Shown: positions 44,629 to 53,720, counted from the stretch's first letter. The stretch: 64,000 nucleotides of DNA from Terriglobia bacterium (GCA_020073605.1 JAIQEW010000001.1:434001-498000), one strand, 5' to 3'. Notes: generated by a model not told the origin, from the sequence alone. A program made the numbers and translations.

Positions 44629-45666
44629 CTACTGCGATGAGGCCGTGGATCGCGGCATCACGGTGACGGTCACGGGTTGATCGAGCTGGAAGTCCAGCTT
44701 CGTTTCCGATGGAATCCTCACCTGCTGGCCGTGCGTGGCGCCTTGATAAACGCCGCCTCCTGCCGCTCCGACTCCTGCGCCAATCGCAGCGCCCTTTCCG
44801 CCCCCGGCCAGCGCGCCGATGATCGCCCCGAGCGCCGCGCCGCCGCCGACTTTCTCGGCGGTGTTCTTACCGCGCGAGCCGCCCGACATTGAATAGGTGC
44901 TGCTCACGAGCGGATACGATTGCCCGCGGAATTCCATTTTCACCAGCTCGAGGTGGAGTTCGCTTTTCCCGGCGAATTTCCCGGCCGAGCTCGCGGCCAC
45001 CAGCCGGACATACACGTCCGCCCCTTTCGGTACGACGACTTCATTGTCCACGACGATCGGGGCTTCGAGAGAAGCGTGGAAAATTTCGCCGGCGTGGTTC
45101 ACCGAGGAATCCACGCTGTCGATCATGCGAATCGTCACGGTCGAGTTGGCCGGGATCTGCACTTGCTTGGGTTGCGGCGGCGCCGGCGGCGGAGGAGCAG
45201 GAGCCGCGACTGGCTGCACCGCGGGTGCTGCCGGAGGCGGTGGCGCGGGTTCCTCTACGGGCGTGTTTGCTGTCGTGAGCGCCCTTTCCGGAGCGGTTTC
45301 ATGTTTCTTCATGCGGGCCTTGTGCGACGGGGCTGGCGCGCGCGCCGGAGCTTGAGCCGGGGCCGGCGCAGGCTCGGGCTGCGCCGCGGATTCGACCGTC
45401 ATCTGATCGTTCACTTTCGTGACGCCCGGCGTCTGCGTGGCAATTTTGTACGCATCGAGCCGCGCCGCATCGCTGGGGACGGACCCGGCCAGCGTGACTT
45501 GGCCGTTGTCGGAAGTTACTTGCAGGCTCGCGTTCTTGAGCTGCTGATCGGAAAACATCTGTGACTTGATGTTGGTGACAAGCGCTGCGTCATCCGGCTT
45601 GGAGCTGCAGCCGGCCGCGAGCGCGATGGCAAGCACCGCGATCGAGAGGATCGATCTCTCTCGCAT
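44629..45666 (-). CDS. BON-domain lipoprotein with glycine zipper
   Basis: The 345-residue protein has a lipobox (AVLAIALAAGC, Cys20), so it is a lipoprotein. A BON domain follows at about residues 27-92 (ASLQVTSDNGQVTLAGSVPS, GVTKVNDQMTVES). The middle is a long Pro/Ala-rich linker. The C-terminal half begins NSTVTIRMIDSVDSSVNHAG, as in acidobacterial envelope proteins, and includes a glycine-zipper stretch (GGGAALGAIIGALAGGGKG) able to insert in membranes. A role in envelope stability or osmotic shock resistance follows from the BON family; the C-terminal domain is of unknown role. Nothing is seen in the 257 bases upstream of the next gene boundary. Confidence 0.88.
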   Translation of the reverse strand: MRERSILSIAVLAIALAAGCSSKPDDAALVTNIKSQMFSDQQLKNASLQVTSDNGQVTLAGSVPSDAARLDAYKIATQTPGVTKVNDQMTVESAAQPEPAPAPAQAPARAPAPSHKARMKKHETAPERALTTANTPVEEPAPPPPAAPAVQPVAAPAPPPPAPPQPKQVQIPANSTVTIRMIDSVDSSVNHAGEIFHASLEAPIVVDNEVVVPKGADVYVRLVAASSAGKFAGKSELHLELVKMEFRGQSYPLVSSTYSMSGGSRGKNTAEKVGGGAALGAIIGALAGGGKGAAIGAGVGAAGGGVYQGATHGQQVRIPSETKLDFQLDQPVTVTVMPRSTASSQ

Positions 45667-45955
45667 TTTGCTTTCTCCTTTGAGTTCTCGCCGGCTCTGG
45701 CCGCTCCGCGATGGGCGGTATTTCCAGGGCCACGCCGTTCAGTCTACTACGATGCCGGGGCGCGCCTAAGGGGTGTCCGCACGCCCTGCGCAACCAGCAC
45801 TCGATTTATCGGCCAGTGGCTGCGCGGTGGAAGAGTTGCCAGCCGATTAGGTTTGCAGGAAGAAAGCACCGGCGCCACTTTCTCGCCTCGCTGGGAGCGA
45901 GGGATTGGCGTCCGTGTTTCTAGTGCTTCGGGGAATGGCGCTGGATGACTTCGTG

Positions 45956-46672
45956 CTACTCCATCCGCACCGCAAGAACCTTCGTATCCTCTGTGCGGAT
46001 TTCAATCGCCATCGGCGGCCGGATACCCGTCCCCTGCACGATAACCCCGCGAACGAGTGCATCATTCCCGGAGCCGCCGCCGTAGCGCAGTAGATCGTAC
46101 ACCGAGCGGTTGCAAGGATTGATGACCATCGGATGGTCGGCGCGGAAACGGTACTCCGTTTGCAGCCTCTGAAGATCGGTCACGTATTCGAGTTCGCAGG
46201 TGCCGAAAGGTTCACGCAGCGAGAAGCCCCAGTATTCCCCGCGCGGGAGCCGCACCACCAGTGCGGGAACGGCTTCGGAGGTCACCGGGTCGCGAAACAG
46301 GAATCTTTTCGAGGACCAGGTTTTCGCCAGCTCTTCCGTTGTGGCCACGGGTCCGGGCCCGACCGGCAAGCTCCGGTTAGGCTTGGGCGCTTCCGCGACC
46401 ACTGTAGCAGCAGCTACGGTCGCGCCGGCGTCCGGCTCCTTCGGTTTCGAGGACGAGCTTCGGCTCCAATACAGCAGTCCCGCGACGATGACGACCGCCG
46501 CCACGCCCGCCAAAGCTATCCATATGCGAGGCGTTGCAGATTCCTTCTCTGGCGTGCCGGGAAACTCAGGCGGCGGTGGCGGCTCGGGCTTGGCTTTTTC
46601 CTTGTTCGACAACACCCCGGGAATGCTGGGCGCCTGCGGCTTGAAAGGGTCGGGTTTTTTTTCGTCCGGCAT
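45956..46672 (-). CDS. Membrane-anchored hypothetical protein
   Basis: A 238-residue protein. The N-terminal 50 residues are Pro- and Lys/Glu-rich (PDEKKPDPFKPQAPSIPG), then one transmembrane helix (about 50-69, IWIALAGVAAVVIVAGLLYW), then a soluble domain that should be periplasmic. The domain has SSKRFLFRDPVTSEAVPALVVRLP and ends EIRTEDTKVLAVRME; two cysteines (CELEYVTD and NPCNRSVYDLL) could pair. I do not recognise the family. Similar anchored proteins are common in Acidobacteria. It stands alone; 289 bases to the BON gene hold no visible gene. Confidence 0.65.
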   Translation of the reverse strand: MPDEKKPDPFKPQAPSIPGVLSNKEKAKPEPPPPPEFPGTPEKESATPRIWIALAGVAAVVIVAGLLYWSRSSSSKPKEPDAGATVAAATVVAEAPKPNRSLPVGPGPVATTEELAKTWSSKRFLFRDPVTSEAVPALVVRLPRGEYWGFSLREPFGTCELEYVTDLQRLQTEYRFRADHPMVINPCNRSVYDLLRYGGGSGNDALVRGVIVQGTGIRPPMAIEIRTEDTKVLAVRME

Positions 46673-46839
46673 GCTGGGTTGCCTGAAAATGCACCTTCAG
46701 ATTGAATGGGCTTCTGAGGAAATGCAAGGTCGCGGGCCCTCGAGGGTATTGACGCTTTCGCAAGAGCGATGGAAGGCCGGGCGGAGACTCGCCGCTCATC
46801 CATATGGCGCCGGCCCGCCGCGATTTGAGATGCCCGAAA

Positions 46840-47178
46840 CTACGCGCGCCGCTCCAGGCGTATCGAATGGTGCGCCACGTATTCGTGGAGGTTTGCGAGG
46901 ATCAGCAGCAACTCAAGCATTCGGTCCCGCTGCTCGGGATTGGGTTCGCCCGCGCCTTCTTCGAGGTTCTTGACGATGGCGAGCGCGTCCGCCAGCAGCC
47001 ATTCGAGGTCCCCCGGGCTCATCGAGCGTCCCTCGCGTGCGCGATCGAAGGTTTGGTCCGTGCGAAGAAACGCTTCGTCGAGAAAATGATCGAGGCAGAG
47101 TTGTTCGGTTGCCAGAGCGGCCGGGATCGAACTCGCACACCGAGCCCTTCGGCAGCTTCCTGGGACAGGTGCGTTCAT
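46840..47178 (-). CDS. Small helical hypothetical protein
   Basis: From ATG 47178 the product has 112 residues, predicted all-helical. The C-terminal 60 residues are the convincing part: MSPGDLEWLLADALAIVKNL, then PEQRDRMLELLLILANLHEY and VAHHSIRLERR. Codon-position GC looks coding and no overlapping gene competes. The N-terminus (residues 1-40, Arg/Cys/Ala-rich) is uncertain, and a later start is possible. No family is recognised. Confidence 0.45.
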   Translation of the reverse strand: MNAPVPGSCRRARCASSIPAALATEQLCLDHFLDEAFLRTDQTFDRAREGRSMSPGDLEWLLADALAIVKNLEEGAGEPNPEQRDRMLELLLILANLHEYVAHHSIRLERRA

Positions 47179-47468
47179 GGCTAACCCCAATTCCTCGAGC
47201 TGAATACTCCCGAGGCGTATGGCGGGAGAGACTAACACAATTCTTTTGCAGGCGCGGAAGTATCGGAAAACCTCGTTGAGCGAAAGGCAACCGCGCGAGG
47301 AGCCGTGCGATTCCTACTGCTTGATGTCGGTGGACCAGCCTGCTTCGGGCGGATGCATCTGGCCGCCGCCGAACGGCTCAATTGGTATCCGAACAATTCG
47401 AACGATTTGGTTACAATGTCAGGGGACGCGACCGGCGGCGAAGCGCGGCGCGCAGGGAACCACTGGCT

Positions 47469-49610
47469 ATGACAGTGAACAATTGCATGACGGGAGTCTT
47501 GTTGGCCGCTTGCCTGACGCTCGCGGCGTGCGGCGGGGGCGGAGGCGGCGGGCAGGGCGGGCAGCCTTCGTTCGTGCTCTCGCAATCGAGCGTCTCGTTC
47601 GGCTCGTCGGAAGGGTCCGGCCTCAATCCGGCGCCCGTCAACGTGAATGTAACAGGTTCCGGCGGTGCTCTGGCGTTCACCGCGACGAGCGACTCGCCGT
47701 GGCTCACTGCCACTCCCGGCAGCGGAAGCGCGCCGCAAACGATTCAAATCTCCGCCACGCTCGGCAGCCTGACCTCCAGCACCTACACCGGGCACGTCAC
47801 CATCGCGGCCACCGGCGGGCAGGCTACTCCCGCAACAATCACCGTCACGTTTGTAGTGGCCCTTGCCCCGTTGAATGCGCCGGCGTGGTCGCAATGGGGC
47901 GCAAACCCGCAACACTCCGGAATGGTCAGCACCGGGGGCCAGAGCGTGGCCCACCTGCTTGCAGATATCGTGTACGACCCGTTTGTGAAGAAGGAGCAAG
48001 CCGAAAACGTCCGAGAGCTCACGGTTCATTACCAGGTACCGCTCACTGACGGCAACGACGTGTACATGATGACCAAAACGGGGACGTACAACTCGTGCTC
48101 CCCGAGCGGAGCTTGGTCCGGCGGAGCGTCCTGCGGGCCGAACACGTGGTCAACCGAACAATGGAACGAAGCACGACTCACATGGATGAACGGCCAGATC
48201 ATCCAGGTCTGGAGCTTTCCAAGCGATTGGAAACCGGAGCCCAATGGCTCCGGGTTGATCGGATGGGAGCCTGTGTTTCACGCCGTGGACGCGAACGGTT
48301 TCATTTACGTGCCGGGCGCGGGCGGCACGGTTTGGAAGGTGAACAAAGCGAACGGAGTGGCGGCGGCAGCAGCCATCAACCCTTTTGCCGGGATGAGCGT
48401 CAATGCCGCGAATACGTACGTCGCGGGCCCTCTCTCCGCCGATTCCTCTGGCAACATCTATTACAACGCGATCGAGCTTGATCCCACCGGGGGCGATCCC
48501 TGGAAGAATGACGTCAAGGGCGCGTGGCTCGTCAAGATCACCTCCGGCGACGTGGCGAGCACCATTTCATTCGCCGCACTCGTTCCCGGCGCGCCTCTCG
48601 GCACCGCTACGACATGCCCGGGGACATTTTCCGGAACGGTCCCCTGGCCGCCGGCGAACGTCATCGGCACCACGAATACGCCGCCCACCGTCCCCTGCGG
48701 CTCACAGCGACCCGGCTTGAATATCGCTCCGGCAATCGCGGCCGACGGAACGATCTACACCGCGAGCCGTGCTCACTTCGACGACATGCAAGCATACGTG
48801 ATCGCCGTGAAGTCGGATTTGTCAGGCGCGAAATGGGCCGCCTCACTTCAGCACTTGCTGAACGATGGCTGCGGGACGATCGTGCCGATTGGTCCCACGA
48901 ACAGCACGCCCAACGCCTGCCGGGTTGGCGCGACGCCAGGCGTCGATCCCACGACGAATGCACTCGGATCCGGCGTAATTCTCGATCAGGCTTCGTCGTC
49001 ACCCACGGCCCTGCCGGATGGCTCGGTGATCTTCGGCGCGATGACGAACTACAATGGCTCTCGCGGTCACCTCTTCAAGTTCGACGTGAATGGAAGTTTC
49101 AGCGGGGCATACGACTTCGGATGGGATTCGACGGCGGCGGTGTACTCCCACGGCGGGACGTATTCGATCGTCATCAAGGACAATAACTATCCCGTGGGAC
49201 TGTATTGCAGTGGTGGAGGTTCGATTTGCCAGGCGCTGCCGGAAGGGCCGTACTACATCACCCAGCTCGGCCCGAATCTGAATATCGAGTGGCAGTTTCA
49301 GAATACGAACACGCAAAGCTGTACGCGCAATTCGAACGGCTCGGTCACCTGCACAGCGAATACGAATCCGAACGGGTTTGAGTGGTGCATCAACATGCCG
49401 GCCGTGGACGCGAACGGATTGGTGTACGCGACAAGCGAGGACGGCAACGTTTACGTCCTGCCGCAAGGGCACAGCGGCATCTTCACCACGCCCGCAGCAA
49501 ACCTCTTCCTGAATCTGGCGCTAGGGGCCGCGTACACGCCGCTATCGATCGGGGCGGATGGGAAGATCTATACGCAGAACGACGGGCACCTGTTCGTCGT
49601 GGGCAATTGA
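47469..49610 (+). CDS. BACON-domain lipoprotein with PQQ-like repeats
   Basis: The 713-residue protein is a predicted lipoprotein (VLLAACLTLAAC, then a run of Gly). A BACON/Ig-like domain follows at about residues 35-125 (SSVSFGSSEG, SPWLTATPGSG, GHVTIAATGGQ). The remaining 580 residues form a propeller with PQQ-like or pyrrolo-quinoline repeats: WSQWGANPQHSG, HAVDANGFIYVPG, PAVDANGLVYATSEDGNVYV and IGADGKIYTQNDGHLFVV. Many cysteines in disulfide-like pairs point to an exterior location. Probably a surface binding protein; BACON domains often bind carbohydrate or mucin. The start is set at the lipoprotein signal. Confidence 0.85.
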   Translation: MTVNNCMTGVLLAACLTLAACGGGGGGGQGGQPSFVLSQSSVSFGSSEGSGLNPAPVNVNVTGSGGALAFTATSDSPWLTATPGSGSAPQTIQISATLGSLTSSTYTGHVTIAATGGQATPATITVTFVVALAPLNAPAWSQWGANPQHSGMVSTGGQSVAHLLADIVYDPFVKKEQAENVRELTVHYQVPLTDGNDVYMMTKTGTYNSCSPSGAWSGGASCGPNTWSTEQWNEARLTWMNGQIIQVWSFPSDWKPEPNGSGLIGWEPVFHAVDANGFIYVPGAGGTVWKVNKANGVAAAAAINPFAGMSVNAANTYVAGPLSADSSGNIYYNAIELDPTGGDPWKNDVKGAWLVKITSGDVASTISFAALVPGAPLGTATTCPGTFSGTVPWPPANVIGTTNTPPTVPCGSQRPGLNIAPAIAADGTIYTASRAHFDDMQAYVIAVKSDLSGAKWAASLQHLLNDGCGTIVPIGPTNSTPNACRVGATPGVDPTTNALGSGVILDQASSSPTALPDGSVIFGAMTNYNGSRGHLFKFDVNGSFSGAYDFGWDSTAAVYSHGGTYSIVIKDNNYPVGLYCSGGGSICQALPEGPYYITQLGPNLNIEWQFQNTNTQSCTRNSNGSVTCTANTNPNGFEWCINMPAVDANGLVYATSEDGNVYVLPQGHSGIFTTPAANLFLNLALGAAYTPLSIGADGKIYTQNDGHLFVVGN

Positions 49611-49634
49611 GTGCTTGGCGAATGTGAGAAGTGA

Positions 49635-49656
49635 GGCCGGCGGTTTCCCGCCGGCC
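49635..49656. terminator. GC-rich hairpin between convergent genes
   Basis: A 9-bp stem GGCCGGCGG/CCGCCGGCC with a 4-base loop, midway between the ends of the BACON lipoprotein gene and the first barrel gene. It belongs to a set of similar hairpins at 50501, 52814 and 53675. Confidence 0.6.
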
Positions 49657-49677
49657 CGAAAAAGCAGAGACACTCAA

Positions 49678-50271
49678 CTACCAGCGGAACACGACGCCAG
49701 CGGAAATGCGAGCGTTGTTCTGCGTTTCAGAGGCAAAACGCGTCATCAGGTACTCGGCCTGGACCAGCCGAATGCCGATGTGGCTCGTGGCGTTGTAATC
49801 GAGGCCGCCGCCAAGGGCCATGGCGAAAGCGTTTTCCGAAACCGAAAGCGCGCCGTCAGTGAGTTGCTGCGGCCGCACGCGTGTCCCGATGATCAAAATC
49901 GGACCAAGCGGGAGTTCGCCCGATGCATGCGCTCCGCCGAAGAGACCCTGAACGAACGGTGTCCATTTACCGCTCCGGTACGCGAACTTGGGACCGAACA
50001 GGTACGTGTAGACGTTGCCGCCAACGGGCAATCCGCCGATGTTTGAGACGTGGTAGCCCCCAAAGTCGGCTACGAGGCCGATCGACGGCGTAGGATTGTA
50101 AGAGAACGAAGCGCTACCGCCGTTCATGTTGATCCCCGGTATGCCATGGCCCAGGTTGGCGCGGACATACGAGTATCCGGCGAAAACCTCGGCCTTCGGA
50201 TTCTCGTCCTGAGCCGACGCGGCTGCCGAAAAGATCAAAAGGATCCCCAACAATAATGCCCACCTCTTCAT
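49678..50271 (-). CDS. Outer-membrane beta-barrel protein, paralogue 1
   Basis: From ATG 50271, preceded by AAGGAGAA, the product has 197 residues: signal peptide MKRWALLLGILLIFSAAASA and an eight-strand barrel of OmpA/OprF-like porin type. Family marks are KAEVFAGYSYVRAN at the first strand, VADFGGYH, VYTYLFGPKFAYR, VQGLFGGAHASG, AMALGGGLDYN and the final strand ARISAGVVFRW ending in aromatic Trp, as expected for BAM insertion. Two more paralogues follow at 52858 and 53721. A CRP-type palindrome lies 66 bases upstream. A role as adhesin, porin or structural barrel cannot be separated. Confidence 0.9.
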   Translation of the reverse strand: MKRWALLLGILLIFSAAASAQDENPKAEVFAGYSYVRANLGHGIPGINMNGGSASFSYNPTPSIGLVADFGGYHVSNIGGLPVGGNVYTYLFGPKFAYRSGKWTPFVQGLFGGAHASGELPLGPILIIGTRVRPQQLTDGALSVSENAFAMALGGGLDYNATSHIGIRLVQAEYLMTRFASETQNNARISAGVVFRW

Positions 50272-50336
50272 GGAATTCTCCTTCCTTACACCCATTACAT
50301 GCCAAAACAACCTTGCATGCGGGTGGGCACCGTCGA

Positions 50337-50352
50337 TGTGATGTGGATCACA
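50337..50352 (-). promoter_or_regulatory. CRP/FNR-family operator upstream of barrel gene 1
   Basis: TGTGATGTGGATCACA is a perfect match to the CRP consensus TGTGA-N6-TCACA, 66 bases upstream of ATG 50271. Barrel gene 2 has a near-identical site at the same distance. Confidence 0.6.
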
Positions 50353-50500
50353 CGGCGATGTGATCTGGGGCGCAGCGTGGCCCAGCGGCCTCCGGCCACA
50401 CACATCGGGCAGATGGGAACCTCGTCTCGCGGCGGCTATCTTCAAAAGCTTCTTGGTTTTCGCACGCAATAAGCCTTCGCGCGCGGAGCGGAAAGAGAAA

Positions 50501-50523
50501 GGGCCGGCAACATTCGCCGGCCC
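50501..50523 (-). terminator. Terminator of the kelch-repeat gene
   Basis: Stem GGGCCGGC/GCCGGCCC (8 bp, 7-base loop), followed on the minus strand by TTTCTCTTTCC, 60 bases after the stop of the kelch gene. Confidence 0.75.
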
Positions 50524-50582
50524 GAGGAGGGTGCAGGCAACTGCTCCGAGTCTCCCCTACTTAGCGGTCTTCCATTGCCGGA

Positions 50583-52709
50583 TCATTGGACTGGATAAAA
50601 CATGAACGTACCATACACATTGTCCTTCCACACCTGTATGTCGGTCGGACCGGTGTAGTTGTCGCTTGTCGCCGGCCCGGTGATGGAGAGTCCAGCCGTC
50701 TGGCCGACCATCTGTGTGGTGAGTTCGCTCCATTTGTTTGCCCAAGTCGTCTTAGTCGAGCTCTTCAACTCCACGCCGATCTGGATGCCAAAGTTCCCCG
50801 TGAATTTCCTATCTACACTGAACTCCACATCATACGTGTCCTGGGCCCCTTGACCGCTCGTGGTAGTCATCTGGTACGAGCTGGAGAATGTTTCAGTGAT
50901 AGGCTGCCCTCCGGACGGGGGCGGCTCGTAAGTGAACGTCTCGCCAACCTGTAAGTCAAAGCGGTGGTCAGGGCTGGTTGTAAGGCCCGGCGGTATGGTA
51001 TACGACGGATCCGCGAAAGGATCCCTGGCCAGGATCGCCGCATAGTCTGCGGTAGTGAGCCCGCTGACCCCAGATGTATCCCAAGTGCGAGCTAGAATCG
51101 AGGCTACGTTGGTCGGAATCGTCGAAGGATTTTTCAGCCACGTGACGTACAGAGGGATGATGTCCATCTCTGCGGCGGGATCATCCAAATTGTAACTGTA
51201 CCCAGTCCACTCGATCTTGGTGGGTGAGGTAATCATTAGATTCACCTTGGGATTGAGCCAGACCCATACGAGATCGAAGTCGTGATCGATTCCGACGGCC
51301 GAGCTCGCAGGACCGGGGACAATGTCGGTCAGCGTGCTCGTCTTGTTCAAAGAAATTGAGGAGGAAGTGTCTGATTCTTGCGTGAAAGAGTGGGAGGCCG
51401 TCGTCGTGGTGGTCCCGCTACCGACTCCGAAGATACCCCCTGTCGTCGTTGAAGCGCTTACGCTCGTTGAGTTGATAAATGTCTGCGCAAGCGAGGTGCT
51501 GGTGCCCATCATCGTCGTCGATCCGTAGGTGGCTGTGCTCCTTTGACCGGGGGGCGCATATGTGACCGCGAGGATGACGTATTTGAGATCTAGGCTTCCG
51601 CTGGGGAAGGAAAATACTTCCGCACTGGATAGAGCGGAAGAACTAGTGTTTTCACCTCCAGCAACCAGAACCGATCCATCGTTCAGCAGCGTCGCCGTGT
51701 GCCACCTACGTGTCACGCTCATGCTCCCCGTTAGTGTAAAAGTGCCGGATGCAGCATCATAGAGTTCCGCGCTGGAAAGATACGAAGACCCGTTCCACCC
51801 TCCGGCGAGCAAAACGATCCCGTTCATCGATATCGCTCTCTGGAGTTCGCGCGCAGCATTCATGCTTCCCGTAGCGCTGAAGGAATGGGCCAAGGGGTCA
51901 TATAGCTCCGCACTCGAGTATTGGCTCGTGGAACCTGAGTTTCTTCCACCAGCGATCAGGACCTTTCCGCCCTGCAACAGCGTCGCGCTATGGAAGGCGC
52001 GTGCGGCAGTCATATTTCCCACCGTAATAAAGGTATTCGTGGAGGGGTTATACAGCTCCGCCTGAGAAATGACACTTGAACCAAGGAAACCGGCCTGTCC
52101 TCCCGCAATCAGAACCGTTCCATCTCCTAAGAGTGTCGCCGTGTGATTAGCGCGCTGATTGTGCATGTTCGGAGTCGCGGTGAACGTACCGGTCGAGGGA
52201 TCGTACAGTTCCGCGCTGGAAGCTAGTGCAATGCCTCCTGTATAGCCTCCTGTGAGCAAGACCTTCCCGCTATTCAAGAGAGTTGCTATATGAAGACTGC
52301 GCGCACTGCGCATTCTGCCCGTCGCAGTGAATGTTCCAGTCGCGGGGTTGTACAGTTCCGCGGTCGAGAGATAGGCACTGCCGCTGTAACCACCTGCAAT
52401 CAAAACCATGCCATTGTTCAGGAGGATCGCCGTGTGACCCGCGCGCGCAACGCTCATGCTCCCAGTCGTAGTGAAAGCTTCGGTCGTTGGGTCGTATAGC
52501 TCTGCGCTTGAGAAATTAGCGCTACTCGTGCCTCCTCCCGCAATCAAAACCATGCCATTGTTCAGGAGGGTCGCCGTGTGACCCGCGCGCCCGATGTTTA
52601 GGCTTCCGGTTGGGGCGAAAGTCTGAGCTCGGGTTGCACTCGGCAAGAAAGTGCGACAAATGAGAAACACTGCCAACAGCACCAGGGTCCGAGTTGCAAT
52701 CATGCGCAT
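50583..52709 (-). CDS. Secreted kelch-repeat protein with unknown C-terminal domain
   Basis: A 708-residue protein with signal peptide (TLVLLAVFLICRTFLPSATRA). Residues about 30-370 hold seven kelch repeats of the galactose-oxidase-like type, each near RAGHTATLLNNGMVLIAGG and then SSAELYDPTTEAF, so one complete seven-blade propeller. The C-terminal 335 residues are Ser/Thr-rich with segments DHDFDLVWVWLNPKVN, TWLKNPSTIPTNV, DPFADPSYTIPPG and PPPSGGQPITETF; I do not recognise this domain. Lower GC and different codon choice from neighbours suggest recent acquisition. It has its own promoter (TTGACA, TATAAG) and terminator. GAGGAG precedes ATG 52709. Confidence 0.88.
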   Translation of the reverse strand: MRMIATRTLVLLAVFLICRTFLPSATRAQTFAPTGSLNIGRAGHTATLLNNGMVLIAGGGTSSANFSSAELYDPTTEAFTTTGSMSVARAGHTAILLNNGMVLIAGGYSGSAYLSTAELYNPATGTFTATGRMRSARSLHIATLLNSGKVLLTGGYTGGIALASSAELYDPSTGTFTATPNMHNQRANHTATLLGDGTVLIAGGQAGFLGSSVISQAELYNPSTNTFITVGNMTAARAFHSATLLQGGKVLIAGGRNSGSTSQYSSAELYDPLAHSFSATGSMNAARELQRAISMNGIVLLAGGWNGSSYLSSAELYDAASGTFTLTGSMSVTRRWHTATLLNDGSVLVAGGENTSSSALSSAEVFSFPSGSLDLKYVILAVTYAPPGQRSTATYGSTTMMGTSTSLAQTFINSTSVSASTTTGGIFGVGSGTTTTTASHSFTQESDTSSSISLNKTSTLTDIVPGPASSAVGIDHDFDLVWVWLNPKVNLMITSPTKIEWTGYSYNLDDPAAEMDIIPLYVTWLKNPSTIPTNVASILARTWDTSGVSGLTTADYAAILARDPFADPSYTIPPGLTTSPDHRFDLQVGETFTYEPPPSGGQPITETFSSSYQMTTTSGQGAQDTYDVEFSVDRKFTGNFGIQIGVELKSSTKTTWANKWSELTTQMVGQTAGLSITGPATSDNYTGPTDIQVWKDNVYGTFMFYPVQ

Positions 52710-52745
52710 GGGGGCTCCTCAGTTAGTAAACTCAACCGCACCGTG

Positions 52746-52773
52746 CTTATAGCATAATCAGTTATACTGTCAA
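52746..52773 (-). promoter_or_regulatory. Promoter of the kelch-repeat gene
   Basis: TTGACA, a 16-base AT-rich spacer and TATAAG on the minus strand, 37 bases before ATG 52709. It is the closest match to the sigma-70 consensus that I found in the window. Confidence 0.7.
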
Positions 52774-52813
52774 TACAATTTCCTATGATTTATTGGTAAC
52801 ACAGAAAGAAGAA

Positions 52814-52835
52814 GGCCGGCGGGAAACCGCCAGCC
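52814..52835 (-). terminator. Terminator of barrel gene 2
   Basis: Stem of 9 bp (GGCTGGCGG/CCGCCGGCC on the minus strand, one G-U pair), followed by TTCTTCTTTCTG. It lies 23 bases after the stop of barrel gene 2. Confidence 0.75.
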
Positions 52836-52857
52836 CGAGGAGGGTACAGGCAGTAGA

Positions 52858-53460
52858 TCAGAATCGAAATACGACGCCCACGGAGACCCGGATGTTGTTC
52901 TGCGTATCCGAGCTGTTCACGACTCCGAACCGCGTCATGAAGTACTCAGCTTGAACGAGGCGAATCGCGATCAGGTTGGTGGCATTCACATCGATCCCGC
53001 CGCCGACCGCCATCGCGAAAGCGTTTTCGGAGCCGGAAACGATGAAGCCGGGCGATCCCTGAGGCCGCACGCGTCCAGCTCTCACCCCGCTCATCACCGC
53101 AGCGCTGCCCGAGACATGCGCGCCACCGAACAGTGTCTGCACGAACGGCGTCCATCGCCCTCTCCGAAAAGCGATCTTTGGGCCAAACAAGTAGGAATAG
53201 ATGTTGCCGTCAACGCTGACCCCGCCGATGTCTCCCGTGTGATAGCCGCCGAAATCGCCCACGATCCCGAGCCAGCTATTCGGGTCATACGAGAACGAGG
53301 CGCTGCCTCCATGCATGTTGAATTCCGGAATCCCAAAGCCGGCGTTGCCCCGAATGTACGAATAGCCGGCGAAGACCTCTGCTTTCGGAATCTCTTCTTG
53401 AGCTCGCGCAGACACGGAAAACAGCAGAACAAACCCGCAGAGTAATGCCCACCTTTTCAT
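52858..53460 (-). CDS. Outer-membrane beta-barrel protein, paralogue 2
   Basis: A 200-residue paralogue from ATG 53460: signal peptide MKRWALLCGFVLLFSVSARA, then the same barrel marks: KAEVFAGYSYIRGN, VGDFGGYHTGD, YSYLFGPKIAFRRG, VQTLFGGAHVSG, AMAVGGGIDVN and the last strand IRVSVGVVFRF. One loop is longer than in the others (SGVRAGRVRPQGSPGF). A near-CRP site sits 68 bases upstream, as in paralogue 1, and a hairpin terminator follows, so it is a single-gene unit. Function as for paralogue 1. Confidence 0.9.
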   Translation of the reverse strand: MKRWALLCGFVLLFSVSARAQEEIPKAEVFAGYSYIRGNAGFGIPEFNMHGGSASFSYDPNSWLGIVGDFGGYHTGDIGGVSVDGNIYSYLFGPKIAFRRGRWTPFVQTLFGGAHVSGSAAVMSGVRAGRVRPQGSPGFIVSGSENAFAMAVGGGIDVNATNLIAIRLVQAEYFMTRFGVVNSSDTQNNIRVSVGVVFRF

Positions 53461-53527
53461 CAGATCCTCCGTTTCCAGGTTGAGTTGCAAAGCGCCTGCA
53501 ACTTCGTACAACTGCCCGCGCTGCCGA

Positions 53528-53543
53528 TGCGACGCTAATCACA
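53528..53543 (-). promoter_or_regulatory. CRP/FNR-family operator upstream of barrel gene 2
   Basis: On the minus strand TGTGATTAGCGTCGCA fits TGTGA-N6-TCACA with one mismatch, 68 bases upstream of ATG 53460, the same position as in paralogue 1. Confidence 0.5.
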
Positions 53544-53674
53544 TCGTCAGCTTCCCACCTGGGAAAAGAGGATGACCTTGAGAAAGGCTACTCTTTGCAT
53601 TTGGCACATTGCAAGCTGGATTTCGGGCTTGTTGGCGAGGGTGAGGCGAAAGTTTAATCTGTGCCAAAATGAAA

Positions 53675-53700
53675 CGGGCCGGCAGTTGCCCGCCGGCCCG
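53675..53700 (-). terminator. Terminator of barrel gene 3
   Basis: A 9-bp stem CGGGCCGGC/GCCGGCCCG with an 8-base loop, followed on the minus strand by TTTCATTTT, 21 bases after the stop of barrel gene 3. Confidence 0.8.
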
Positions 53701-53720
53701 AAAGAAACGGAGTTACTCGA

